From NCBI GenBank assembly GCA_017311315.1, contig CM029658.1, forward strand, positions 29,138,967-29,202,966: 64,000 nucleotides of DNA, in the 5' to 3' direction. The stretch comes from Dendrocalamus latiflorus. Its lineage: Eukaryota; Streptophyta; Magnoliopsida; Poales; Poaceae. This document shows positions 45,454-56,289 of the stretch, in pieces (position 1 is the stretch's first letter; every line of letters starts with the position of its first letter). Under the pieces are notes generated by a model, which saw only the letters and a list, made by a program, of their open reading frames with translations, ran no database searches and was not told the DNA's origin. The position numbers and the translations under genes were made by a program.

Positions 45454-46679
45454 CACCATCAGATTTTTTTTGGCTTGACTAACAGGAAGAACTGGTGAAG
45501 AGTTTAAGGCCATTTTGGAACGCAGGAATTTTGCAAGAAACAAAGAAAATCCCGGTAAGACCGGATGTTCTCTTTCATCAACAAATCCTATATTAAGACC
45601 TTAAGATAGACCAAACAGGTACCTCAAAGTCCAAAATTCTTATAATTCTGATGTAGGAATGTAGCCGGAGACAATCTACAGGCTATAGCATTAAAGTTCA
45701 AAATTCTTGTAATTCTCATGTAGGCATGTAGCCGGTGACAATCTACAGGCTATAGCATAGTCTAACTGGGAGGTTTCACCATTATCCCATAACATACCCA
45801 AAACTGATAAACCATATGGTGATTGGTGCACGTAAAAACAGTGTTGAAAAATTCAGAAGTTCTCGCGCCCATCTTCAGCAGAAATTAATTGTTGTTAATG
45901 TACGCAAAAAACTTAAAAAGGGAATAATGGAAATGCATACCAGGCCACCAGCAACAAGATGATCAAGCATTCCCGGGTAGGTTTGCTTCACATCACGTCT
46001 CTTACCAATCCAAAGAAATTTCCCACCGTCCCTCTCAACGTACCCATTCGTATGAACACCATAAGCCTGTCATAGATATTATTTCATTGATAAGCTGCTT
46101 AGGAATATAGCAATTAACAGTGTGCAAACTCGTGATATAGGAGATAAGATTGACGGTGAGCACCATTTGAGGTGTAGAATACTTCATGGGCAACATATTG
46201 AAAAAGTAATTAAGAACTACAAGTATGGCAAACCTTTATACCAAAGCAGGGAGCAGCAGCACGTTCCAGAGAGAAGTACACGGGCATGCCATAAGATGAG
46301 GTTACTGGATATAGCTGTCGGATTGCAAAATATTGTCAGACAAGGAAAATAAAGAGAAAATGTGAAACTAAGGTTAATTTGTTATGTAACAGCCTCTGAA
46401 AAAAAATCAGAAGAAAATATACAAAACTCCAAAGACAACATGAAAAACAACCACAACATTGCATGAGGAAATATGCAAAGAGGAGCCCTAGCTTAGCAAT
46501 AAAATGCTACCTTGTGTTACACGAATTTTTTGTACGAATAATCTATTTTTTATTCAAAATGACAGAAATATACCCACGGAATTTGTTTTTACAAAAATAG
46601 GCTCCAGTCGCCCAATGGGGGGGGGGGGCGACTGGAGCTAATCGCCCAACCGGGAGGTGACACGTGGGGAACATGGCAA

Positions 46680-46810
46680 TGGTTGGGTGAATTATTGCTG
46701 TCTCCCAAGCGTTGGGCGACTGGATTTCAGTCGCTGTACGGTTGGGCGACTGGATTTCAGTCGCTGTACGGTTGGGCGACTGAAGTTGCAGTCGCCTAAC
46801 GCCAGGGCGA
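46680..46810. repeat. 30-bp tandem repeats inside left MULE end
   Basis: GTTGGGCGACTGGATTTCAG TCGCTGTACG recurs two to three times in tandem from 46711, each copy containing a GGGCGACTG core that also forms hairpins with CAGTCGCC. The right end at 52750-52860 holds the same core (CGCCCAATGGGGGCGACT). Confidence 0.8.
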
Positions 46811-46874
46811 CAAGGGGGTTTTAAGGCAGCACACTCGGCCGCTGCCCACCCCCTAGCAATTTTTTTCACTCATT

Positions 46875-47110
46875 TTGCGCACAGAGAAGAAAGGAGAGAA
46901 GAAGAGAAAAGAAGAGGAGAGGAAGGTGGGGAAGAAGAGGAGGGGAGAAGAGGAGAGAGAGAAGAGGAAAGGGAGAAGAGGAGAGGGAGAGAAGAGGGGG
47001 AGGAGAGGAGAGGGAGAAGAGGGAGAGGAGGAGAGGGAGAGGGAGAGGAGGATAGGATAGGAGGAGGAGAGGAGGAGGTGAGGGAGAATGAGGAGTGGAA
47101 GCTATTCCAT
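46875..47110 (+). repeat. Purine-only leader (GAGGAGAGGGA)n
   Basis: About 230 bases of almost pure A/G on the plus strand between the MULE end and the transposase. A similar tract at 56300-56395 precedes the second MULE copy, so it belongs to the family's leader. The lysine/arginine/glutamate-rich frame 46875-47060 is a by-product. Confidence 0.75.
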
Positions 47111-47372
47111 CTATTGAGATCCTCAGATCCAGGTATTTTTTGATGATGTTATATTTGCAGTATTATTTTTATGAAATGTTAGTGTTAGTAAAAATTGTAG
47201 ATGTAGAAAATTTAGTACATTTTTAGTATAAAAATGTTAGTATAGAAAAGTTTTAGTATACATTTTGTAGTATAGAAATTTTAGCACAGTTTTTAGTATA
47301 GAAAGTTTAGTATTGTGCGATGTTATTTGACATGTCGCAAAATTGAAACATATATGTAGGCCGACATCATCA

Positions 47373-49841
47373 ATGGCAGTTGCCACTACATTGAGAGTGT
47401 ATTACGGTGCTGTAACCATTCGTGAAGGTCCGAATGGTTTGGATTTGAGCAGTTTTCCGCAAGTCACTCTCGTACTTCTAGATGGCGAGAATGCTCGAAT
47501 CGTAGATGTGCTATATTGGCTGACCCGGAGTTTTTCATTGGACCCCGAGGTGTGCAGCATCGTCGTGCAAGGGCTTTGGAGCCGGTCTCCCAAGGACATC
47601 AGATGGGAGTTGAAGACATTGATGTGCATTGCTTTGTGGAAGGGCTTTGTGCAAGGGTGCCGATGCCGTGGATACGAGTGTGTCCTGCTTGTGCAACCGT
47701 GCTCACTATAAGCAGCTGCGCAAGCTCATGCGTCTGCCCTTGCTTCGAGAGGTGCTAGCAGCTCGAGCGGGCCGCATGTTGGTGAAGATGATCAAGTTGC
47801 TCGTGATGAAGCCAATGCGGTACATGGAGGAGAGGTACAATGGTCAAGCCATATAGAGGGAACTGGACAAGCTAACGAAGGGGAGCATATTGAGTACATC
47901 GTGCAGCAGATGCACTGTGATGACCAGAGGGCATGGGCTAAAGAGGAAGCTGTACAGGACGACAAGGAGGACAGTTCCTATCCCGCATGAATGGAACCGG
48001 TTTAACGCTGAGGGTGTTTCCGTACATGATGAGTACGAATCAGCGTGAAAGTATCATGAGACAGAGGTTCGGTTGCATTCTATGTTTGCTAACAAGGAAG
48101 CACCACAGGATGCCATCAAGCTGTGGGCCCGTTCAATGCAGCGAACATTTCGTGTCGTGAAATCAAGCCAGGAGCAATACACTGTGAAGTGCGAGCAGGC
48201 TGGTTGTCCTTGGAGAGGGTGCACGCACGTAGACCCAAGTATGAGACTCACTGGATTGTGTCAAAGGTGGAGCCGCACTCTTGCATTCTCAACAGTGTTT
48301 TGACGAGGCATCGTAACCTAACGTCTACCTTTATAGCCAATTTGATGTATGGAGAAACAGTTGAGAAGAAAGACATGGAGGCCACGCATATCGTGGTAGC
48401 TATCGAGAATAAATTCAAGTACAAGATTAGCTACACGAAGGCGTGGCGTGCCAAGCAGAAGGCATTGGAGAAATATTTCGGGTCTTTCGAGGTGGTGTAC
48501 GACAATCTTCCTCGTATGCTTAAGGTGTTGCAAGAAAGGAACCCGGGAACGTATATCACCGTGCAAGACAAGCCGTCCACAAGCCCACTAGGATATGCGG
48601 TGTTGCAGAGAGCCTTGTTAGCATTTGGTGCTTGCATTGAGGCATTTAGGCACATGCTGCCAGTGATCTCAGTTGACGAGACCTTCTTGACAGGCAAATA
48701 CAAGGGGCAGATCCTGACGGCCATAGGCGTTGACGGCAACAACCAAATATTACCACTGGCCATCGCATTTGTGGAAAGTGAGAATTATGAGAGCTGGCTG
48801 TGGTTTCTCAGACATGTCAGGGTTGGAGTTGTCGGCACTTGTCCTAGTGTGTGCGTAAACCATGATCGCAACGCCAGTATTATAAAGGCTATAAGAAAAC
48901 TGCAGGAAGAGCCCTAGGAGCCCTTTTCTTGGCCGAACATGAGGAACAGGTGGTGCATTCATCACTTAGGGGCTAACTTTTTCAAGAAATTCCTGAAACA
49001 ACCTTTGATGAAGCTATTCAAGAGGATGGCTAGGCAGAACCAGTGGAGGAAATTTGATGCTTTATGGGCATTGTTGGATGAGCACACCAGGAAGAACGTC
49101 GAAGAAAGGAGCAAGGGACTGGTCATTCCTAGGGAGGCACAACCACAATGCTTGCCAGCAATCGATGAGCCTAACCCAGCTGGTCCAAGAAGGAGGAGCT
49201 CACGAAACATCAAGTGCTTCTTGTAGTGGATCGAGGGGGAACCATTGGAGAAGTGGTCGCTATTGCACGACACGGATGGCGCAAGGTACGACATAATGAC
49301 AACTAACCTTGCCGAGGTGTACAATTGGGTTCTCAGGGGCCTCCGTTCTCAGCCCCTTGTTACCATCGTGGAAGGTGTTCTTGACAGCACAATCAACTAC
49401 TTCGCGGAGAGGCACGCGAGTGCCGCACTTCATGCGGACAATCCCAGAACCCTGCATTCATCGAAAATTACATCGTACATGGAGACGAAGGCACAGAAGG
49501 GTCAATTGCACATAGTGCAGGTCATGGGCAACAGGGAGCATTGTTTCGACGTGATACTCAGTGATAGAGCCGGATTTGGGATGGCTCGTTCCCTTGTTAC
49601 CCACAAGGTATGCCTGGGAGATCATGCAAACGAACCTAGCTGCACGTGCAACAAGCTGAAGCTGTTATACAAGCCATGCTCTCATGTTCTCGTTGCATGC
49701 GGGACCGTGGGCATGGATCCTTCGAACTTCATGTTCGAGTACTTCTTTAAGGAGAGGGTACTGCATGCTTGGTGTAGGGAGCTTCGGGGGTTCAGGGTGG
49801 TCAGAAACTTCGCCACCTTGGACATTGCAGTGAGGACCTAG
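47373..49841 (+). pseudogene. MULE transposase (MUDRA type), decayed
   Basis: Start ATG at 47373 (MAVATTLRVYYGAV). The N-terminal segment with SSFPQVTL and YWLTRSFSLDPEVCS is typical of grass MULE proteins. An acidic middle (47712-48060) has lost its frame. 48061-48215 (KLWARSMQRTFRVVKSSQ) is the MuDR DNA-binding region, one frame off because of an extra base near 48216. 48123-49841 share a single frame with TAG at 48915-48917 and at 49224-49226: FKYKISYTKAWRAKQKALE, the catalytic core beginning PVISVDETFLTGKYKGQ, then VNHDRNASIIKAI, and a SWIM zinc finger CTCNKLKLLYKPCSHVL near 49646-49697. Transposase would cut the element ends in the nucleus. Confidence 0.88.
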
Positions 49842-49844
49842 GTT

Positions 49845-50995
49845 CCAGATGGTTAACATGCTGAAGGCTAGGAAGAGTCGGCGACAGAGCCGGCGTATTA
49901 GAAATGATATGGACGAATCGCAAGCTGGAACATCTGGTGCACGTTGCGGGTGATGCGGTCAGGAGGGGCACACAGCTAGACGATGCAATGCATGTCATGA
50001 TCAGTAGTTGTTGGAGACTACAGCTAAATTTCATGTACCATTTGTAAAACTACTATGTTACATCCCCTTTTTTGTAATGTATTGCTCTGTTTACTTACTT
50101 ACTAGTTGTATTTGTTGTTCGTTAAAATGTGATATTTTTATGGCTCGTGATAACAACCGCACGAAGATAACAACCAATCCATGACATACTTAATAACATT
50201 CCACATTATTTCGATCAACACTCCTACATACTACGGTACAACCATACACCTCGTTGCCTATATGCCAAACGAGCCTCGTGGCACCGACATGAAGTATTGC
50301 TGAGGGGGCCGCCTCGGACGGGGCTGGCCGTCATTGTAGTGGCACGCACATATGCAGCTAGGGTTTGCACAGCAACATGTCGGATTGTACGAGCTTCCTA
50401 TGTTGACAACCTCCTCGTTGCCCCTCTCGCGTTGCATCTGTTGGTGGAGGTCGTTGTTCTCCTCGTTGAGAGTGTCGAGTCACTCCTCCAACTCAAAGAT
50501 TCGATCTCATAATGTATCCACGTAGTTGACAATATATAGTTCATGAGGAGGGTCGATCCAGTGAGTGAAGTCGCATTTTGCCATCTGCGGAAAAAGAGGG
50601 TAAACAAAGAGGCTCTATAAGCAGTAATGAAAAATGTACTACTAGCAATTTGTACCCTGGAGTGTGGGCATCGGAAGAAACATCGCCCGCCATCGAAATG
50701 GCCTTCGACGACCTAGACGACCACGTACTCATTATGTCTGTATTTTGGCCACATTGGTTGAGCACATCTCCTGGGTATCAAGCGGCAGTTAGGACCGAAG
50801 TCCTCCCTCCTTTGCAAGGGAAGGTCTTCTTTTGGTGACCCCGCTCCGACTAGCCCCTCGGCGTCCGCCATGGTATGTATCTGCACGACAGAGAAGGTAC
50901 TTCTTCGTTGGATTTACAGGGTTCTCTACTACTAGCTTCATGGGACCGCACCCGTGCTCTTTATATAGAATGAGAAAACTTACTGCAATGGAGTA
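49845..50995. other. MULE 1 interior downstream of transposase, unassigned
   Basis: About 1.1 kb after the transposase. Minus frames 50541-50765 and 50789-51160 have a protein-like composition (KLVVENPVNPTKKYLLCR) but match no family I know. No start or splice evidence. Confidence 0.35.
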
Positions 50996-50997
50996 TT

Positions 50998-51410
50998 GCT
51001 GATAAAAGAGGCCAGCTTTGCTCAGTGAGATGACAAAAGAGTGCAGCTTTGCGCAGTGACATGACAAAAGAGGCCATCTTTGCGCAGTGACATGACAAAA
51101 GAGGCCAGCTTTGCACAGAGACATGACATAAGAGGTCAGCTTTGCGCAATGACATGACAAAAGAGGTCAGCTTTGCTCAGTGAGATGACAAAAGAGTGTA
51201 GCTTTGCATAGTGACATGATAAAACAGGGCAGTTTTGCTCAGTGAGATGACAAAAGAGGTCAGCTTTGCGCAGTGACATGACAAAAGAGGCCAGCTTTGC
51301 ACAGAGACATGACATAAGAGTGCAGCTTTGCATAGTGACATGACAAAATGGGGCCAGCTTTGCTCAGTCACATGGCATGACAACGTAGCCTTTTTACAGT
51401 GATATGGCAG
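50998..51410. repeat. 31-bp minisatellite, about 13 copies
   Basis: Units ATGACAAAAGAGGCCAGCTT plus TGCGCAGTGAC recur every 31 bases (CTTTG at 51016, 51047, 51078, 51109 and onward). Since 31 is not a multiple of three the frame rotates, yet all three minus frames stay mostly open, giving several overlapping leucine/cysteine-rich frames. Confidence 0.93.
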
Positions 51411-51569
51411 CATGCCCAGCTTTACTCAATGCTACAACCACGCGTACCAGCTTTACACGTAGGAGTAGAGAGAAAACAGACCCTATAAATTGGTGTGCAT
51501 TCCATTTCGCAGGGAACACTACACTTCCAAACCCCACACTACATCGCGCTTCCTTTACCCCATTGGGAT

Positions 51570-52326
51570 GGACAAAAGCCAGAAGAAGCAATGGGACAAG
51601 ATGGTGAAGGAATGGGAGGAGACCCGTGACCTAGCATGGTCAGCTGCCACCCGCGATGAGAAAATAAGGGCTATTGTGGCCCGAGCAGAACAAGCCCAGT
51701 ATGCTATGAGGTCAGCTCCCCGCAATGAGCGGCCGCGTAGCAACAACCCCATTCCGAACGTTCCCACCGAGCGTCACTGTGATTCCCACCTGAGGGGAAG
51801 ACACCCCCCTTTGTTAGTGCGGGGACACGTGCAAGTTCTTCAAGTCTAAGCACCGCATCAGCCTAGGTATGCATTACTGGGGTTGCGCAAACTACTCCAG
51901 TGACTACCCCGATCACCGTCTAGACACCATAACCTATCGGCAGCCGGTAAGGACCACATGCACCATTTTCCCCTACCTTTTCTCCTTCACAGCACACACT
52001 AACAATCTCTCCCCTGTATTTACAGTCCCCGGAACCCCTATGTGCCTACCACAAATAGATCGATCTTAAGATCCACCCTGCGGACCAATGGGCCCTCGAC
52101 TCCGAGGAGTGGAATGTCACACGGGACACGGAGTTGTGAGAGGAGGAGCGCCGCAAGAACGAGCAAACCCTGCGTATACAGTGCGAGACGAAAGCTCATC
52201 TCGAAGCGTGCAAGTGTAGGGAGCGGAGGCTCGCGAGAGGGAGCGTGAAGAAAGAGGAAAATGGCGGCTAAGGCAAAAGAGGCCGCCGAGGAGTTCAACG
52301 CCGAGCGGGCAAGGAAGGGAAAGTAG
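51570..52326 (+). pseudogene. Second MULE frame with GRF-like zinc-finger remnant
   Basis: MDKSQKKQWDKMVKEWEETR starts at 51570 and stays open to 51849. A shift near 51785 leads to CGDTCKFFKSKHRIS and YWGCANY (about 51820-51900), with the C-x-C spacing of GRF-type zinc fingers partly spoiled by a stop. A charged coiled stretch (EEERRKNEQTLRIQ) follows and TAG closes at 52324-52326. Plant MULEs and related repeats sometimes carry such a second protein; its role is unknown. Confidence 0.5.
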
Positions 52327-52740
52327 CCCCAGTCCACACAATAGGTCGTACGAGCAGTTGGGTGGGTTAGTCGCATATGATGTTATATGTTATGCATGTA
52401 GTAAAAAAGTATGCGGCATATTACTCCCAACTGTATTATGAAGTTTATTTCTATTCAGATAAGCTTATTATCTCGTCTTTTCGCATTCAATGATTCACAT
52501 AGCAAGTCATTTAACAATATTAACATACCGGTTCTCTCCGTACACAAATTCTCAGTAACATCAAAATATCACTTACCATTGTATGTACTGATCGTTCTAC
52601 AGTCAATCATTCCTAAAAATAATTCCCAAAATTTTTTATGCACCTACAACATACAATGAACAAAAACTTTTATTACAACTCCACCAGATTTTTTTCCCAG
52701 TTTAAAACTACAAGATTGACAAAACATAAAAAATTCACGG
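52327..52740. other. MULE 1 3' region, no recognised feature
   Basis: About 400 bases of A/T-rich sequence between the second frame and the right inverted end. No repeat or domain seen. Confidence 0.5.
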
Positions 52741-53694
52741 GGGATTTAGTGCAGTCGCCCAATGGGGGCGACTAGTTTTAGTCACCTGAGGGTAGGGCAA
52801 CAGACTTCTGTCGGCCCCCGGTTGGGCGATTAGCTCCAGTTGCCGCCCCATTGGGCGACTGGAGCCTATTTTTTGTAAAAAAAATTTTCCGCAAGTATAT
52901 ATCTGTAATTTTGAATAAAAATAGATTATTCGTACAAACAATTCGTGGTACACTGGTTGTCGTAGGGGCGGCCCACCAGCCCCATCGACCAGTCGAAGCC
53001 ACGGAGTAAGTGTACCCCTTGTCGACCCTTTGAGGGGACAGGAGAGGCCCTTGCATATACCCAGAGAAAGGCAAAGGCAGGACTCTGGTGTTCCAAGCCC
53101 TCAACCAAGATGAAGGGTACCAAAATACACCTCGCATAGAGCGAAGGAGGTCCAGGAAGGATGGCAAAAGGTGACCTCAGCCACAGGGCCTGCTACCTCA
53201 GTATTGATGAAGGGACTACCCGTAGACCAAGAAGGAGATGTAGTGGATGCAACCCATGAGGGTCCAGCGTGCACCGACGCGATGCGTAGAAGGGTGGAAA
53301 TACCACAAATCCCCTACAGTTGTAGGACCTTTTTAGACAGAGGCGGACCTAGCACAAGTTATGGGTATTCACTTGAATACCCAATTTTTTTAGCAAAAAA
53401 TCAGTATATATATAAGGTATAATACATATATACTAGTAGTTGGGCTAAATACGTATTATTCATACCCAATCGGCCCATTTCCCATTTCCCCTCCCGTCGA
53501 TGGTTCATTGCTTCCCGTAGATCTTTGCACTCAAAAACAGATGGCCCAGGAAGACCATGACAAGACCCCTAGCACCCACAGTAATAAAAGTCGCCAGCAT
53601 CGCACCTGGCAAAACCTTGCACCCCTTGCTCCTCCACTACCATCATGCACTCGCACAAGTAGGGAGGGGAGGAAGCCGATAGGCGGCTGCGGAG

Positions 53695-53806
53695 ATGGTT
53701 TCCCTAAAGCTGCAAAAGTGGCTTGCCGTGAGCGTGCTCAAGTGCAGCAAGGGCAAGGTCTGGCTTGACCCCAATGAGGTCAACGAGATCTCCATGGCCA
53801 ACTCCT
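53695..53806 (+). pseudogene. RPL19: Captured ribosomal protein L19 (eL19) exon
   Basis: ATG at 53695 reads MVSLKLQKWLAVSVLKCSKG and KVWLDPNEVNEISMANS, the highly conserved N-terminus of eukaryotic L19, with a few replacements (for example tryptophan at residue 9 where a basic residue is usual). The exon ends at 53806 before a GTGAGA donor, and intron-like sequence follows. So the copy was taken from genomic DNA rather than mRNA. The rest of L19 (about 170 residues) is missing. About 100 bases before the ATG may be its 5' UTR. Confidence 0.88.
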
Positions 53807-54171
53807 GTGAGAACCCCCTCTCCCTTCCCCCTACCTCCTATCTATCGTCGTATCTTGAGTTCCTTGTGGTGTGCGCACGCTACCTTTAGATCTAACACTC
53901 TGGTGCTTGTCTGTGCGATATTGCCATTCTAAACCTATTTGTATGTCGATTCTAGGGTGTCTTTGGTTGTTTAGTGCGAGTATTTTTTATATCTGCTAGG
54001 TACAATACTACGGCATACGATACTACGATACTAGGATGTTTAACCCAAACAATATGTTCCCTTTAAGACTGTTTTTTCAATCATTTGATTATATTTTCAA
54101 ATAATTAAATTAATCTCAGATATTGATGTCTTGAAAGTCTGCACAAATTAATGTTGTTATTGTTCATTTAG

Positions 54172-54268
54172 TTTACGCAGATGGAAGCATCTGCCTGGAT
54201 ATCCTGCAGAAACACTGAACCAATGGAGCCCTATATATGATGTTGGTGCAATATTGACCTCTATTCAG
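54172..54268 (+). pseudogene. Captured ubiquitin-conjugating enzyme (RAD6/UBC2-type) exon
   Basis: Bounded by TTCATTTAG at its 5' side and a GTATCA donor at 54269. It reads YADGSICLDILQ, including the active-site cysteine, and after an 8-base insertion (ACACTGAA-type, near 54215) continues as QWSPIYDVGAILTSIQ. These are the conserved residues around the catalytic cysteine of RAD6/UBC2-class E2 enzymes. Flanking introns are retained, so this is also a genomic capture. The insertion destroys the frame. Confidence 0.88.
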
Positions 54269-55059
54269 GTATCATTTAGATCCTCTCTGAGCGTATTGAA
54301 TTGCTTTGATAGCTTTATTTGTTCTACTACTTTCTATTGCTCATTGTTCATCGGATTACAACCATCGATACCTAGTAGAAAGTTCACAAAGATTTTGCAT
54401 TGCTGTCATTCATTGATCTAGAATCATTCACTGTTCTAGAAGTAAACCCTGTTCTGTTTTCCATAATTGCAAGGATGCCAAGGAAGAAAACAGATGTTGT
54501 TCTTCTGTAACTTGACATAATTTGCACCCACAAACGTTTGATCTAGATTTTATCGGCAGTTGTTATGTTTACCAAACCACCTGCCATATAGGTACCATGT
54601 CGCCAATAAGCTGTTATCAACAATGCATCATCCTAAAGTTTGATTGTGGCATGCCAAGAAAGATACTTACATTTTTTTCATGGTGGATTAAGTATCAAAG
54701 AAAGTAGAGTCCATTGTGAAGCTAGTATAAACAATTATACTTTAATTTTCACTATTGTTTACCTTTATGTTTCTATTGAATAATATTTTAGTAACTTTGA
54801 ATACCCATTCTGAAATTCCTGAGTCCGCCACTGTTTTTAGGGGTAGCATTGTAGTCTCCTGTACTCTTGGTGTAACAGTATAAATATGCCCCCTTGCTTC
54901 GAAGAGAAGGGCGGGAAAAATCAATAAAATTACAGGCATATACACCCACATGCGCACCGCTCTCCACTCTCAAGGACCTTGGGACTATTACTCCCCCGTC
55001 GTGGGTAAAAGTTCGGAGGTCCCTCTCTCTACTACTTGGTTTGCGGCCACAACACTAGT

Positions 55060-56289
55060 GAAGAAGAAAAAATGGGGACAGAACGTTATACAATGTTGGG
55101 ATAGAACTTTATACAATGTTCTACAACATTATTGCCACATATGAAGTTATGAGCAAGTTTCACCTTATTGAAAAGAAGCATGAACAAGTACAAAATATTT
55201 GCGATGATGCATTGGGGATTTGCGATGAGCTAGTGACACAAAAGGGGTTAATTTCCTATACTTGAGAAAAGAGCGTACAACTATCTCCACCAAAAAGTCA
55301 GACCAATCTGCTAACTTTCATCTTATGGTACCAGAACATTACACAAGTATAGTACCCTTAGCTTATCTATTTATTCGCTACACTCATGAAGTCATGATGT
55401 TATCCAAATTTGACAAATAAGTAAATGTGCCATTTTAAATGAAGTTCACAAAACAGTTGAATAAAAAAATTCAATTCTAGCAAATACCTCATTTCGAATA
55501 CCTGTAATGAGTTCTCCTAGCCGAAATTGACCCAAAAATTTTCGAAAATTGGAAATATCGGCTCTTTCGGTCCCATGCATCCGATTTTGGAAACCTGGTC
55601 CTAAGCGATGAGTGGAGAGTCACATGCTCCACACTGTTGTTGCCATTGTTGCCCGAGACAATGGTAAAAACATCATGGACACCACTAAGTTAAACATGTC
55701 ATAGGACAAATCTCATCCTACAAATGTGCATTCAATCTTGAGTGATGTAGTAATGGCCAGTAGTTCAAATGTTCAATATCCTAGACTTCCACTTGGCCAA
55801 TCTGAACACTCCATCCCCCAAAAACACAAAAACTAGCTCTCGGCCACCATATGTGTTTAGCTACAATTCTAATCCTTTAAACCAATGCAACATCTGTTCA
55901 TAATGTCATGATGAATCCACAATTATTGTTTCTAGAGATGATTTCTTTTGCTGGCGAAACAAAATGTTCAAGGGCCTGGGGCAAAATTAGAGTTTAGAAA
56001 TTATTGAACCTTAACGTGTCACTTCAACACACCAAGTAGCCAACAAACCTCGATATTAAATAGAAAAAACATATTCACGCATGAAATTAAAGTTCTTTAA
56101 CTGTAGTCTGCAACTAAACTGAAAAAAGGAGAAGGTACTAGATAGAGCAATTTCTCAATTTGACTTTTCCTGGGATGAACACCAATTTGCTTTTATATCC
56201 TCGAGGTGTATCAATGATAAGCTCCTCATACAAATCACAGAATTTGGGGGCAACAACATGCATATAGTACTGTTCTTAGAGTAGATGTT
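55060..56289. other. A/T-rich spacer, unassigned
   Basis: About 1.2 kb. The stretch 55130-55260 has a short protein-like frame (KFHLIEKKHEQVQNICDDAL) that resembles retrotransposon gag but cannot be assigned. The rest shows no domain or repeat. Confidence 0.35.

Larger units (their letters stand above)
41392..45625. mobile_element. Possible small MITE interrupted by element D
   Basis: GAGCCTGTTTGGTT at 41392 and the inverted GACCAAACAGGTACC at about 45609 are the kind of termini seen in grass hAT- or Harbinger-derived MITEs. Without element D the unit is about 350 bp. No target duplication could be assigned, so this is tentative. Confidence 0.4.
40584..46314 (-). pseudogene. Nudix hydrolase (NUDT20/24-like, plastid type), last six exons, broken
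   Basis: Exons on the minus strand: 46314-46234 (LYPVTSSYGMPVYFSLERAA), 46066-45941 (AYGVHTNGYVE..., DHLVAGGL), 41276-41196 (ISCKENIIKECEEEAGI, the Nudix box), 41093-40977 (ISYMDIDGFRHKRDVLFCYD), 40873-40753 (GEVDSFRLIPVSHAANIIRR) and 40653-40584 (INPDYHGYLKLLQ, TAG). All have GT/AG borders. Relatives have a DUF4743 N-terminus and a C-terminal Nudix fold that hydrolyses thiamine- or nucleotide-diphosphate derivatives in plastids. Lesions: exon 41093-40977 enters one base out of phase, an extra A sits near 41010 (AAGACTTCC), and a TAG at 40797-40799 replaces a lysine codon. The N-terminal exons are absent. The intron between exons two and three holds LTR element D. Confidence 0.88.
46514..52953 (+). 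mobile_element. Mutator-like element (MULE) 1, 6.4 kb
   Basis: Inverted ends of over 110 bases: 46514-46655 (GTGTTACACGAA..., TAGGCTCCAGTCGCCCAATG) and the reverse complement at about 52820-52953. Between them are a MULE transposase pseudogene on the plus strand, a minisatellite and a second, decayed frame. A 9-bp target duplication was not found, and a solo LTR abuts the right end. The element lies just upstream of the first visible Nudix exon. Confidence 0.82.
53338..54833 (+). mobile_element. hAT transposon carrying host gene fragments, 1.5 kb
   Basis: Ends are CAGAGGCGGACCTAG and the inverted CAGTGGCGGACTCAG, typical of grass Ac-like hAT termini, each followed by GGGTATTCA. The 8-bp flanks TTTTTAGA (53330-53337) and TTTTTAGG (54834-54841) match at seven of eight positions. 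No transposase is encoded. The interior holds an RPL19 first-coding-exon fragment and a UBC2-type exon with intron sequence, so it is a Pack-type non-autonomous element. Confidence 0.85.
52958..55054 (+). mobile_element. Solo LTR interrupted by a hAT element
   Basis: Starts TGTCGTAGGGG at 52958 and ends GGCCACAACA at 55054. The flanks CTGGT (52953-52957) and CTAGT (55055-55059) match at four of five bases, as expected for an old target duplication. After removing the hAT element the LTR is about 590 bp, with a TATA-like GTATAAATATGCC near 54880 and a polyadenylation-like AATAAAAT near 54921. No interior or second LTR is present. Confidence 0.72.

Noticed and set aside
46875..47060. 61-codon lysine/glutamate-rich frame
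   Set aside because: A purine-only tract in the MULE leader, also present before MULE 2; composition alone keeps it open.
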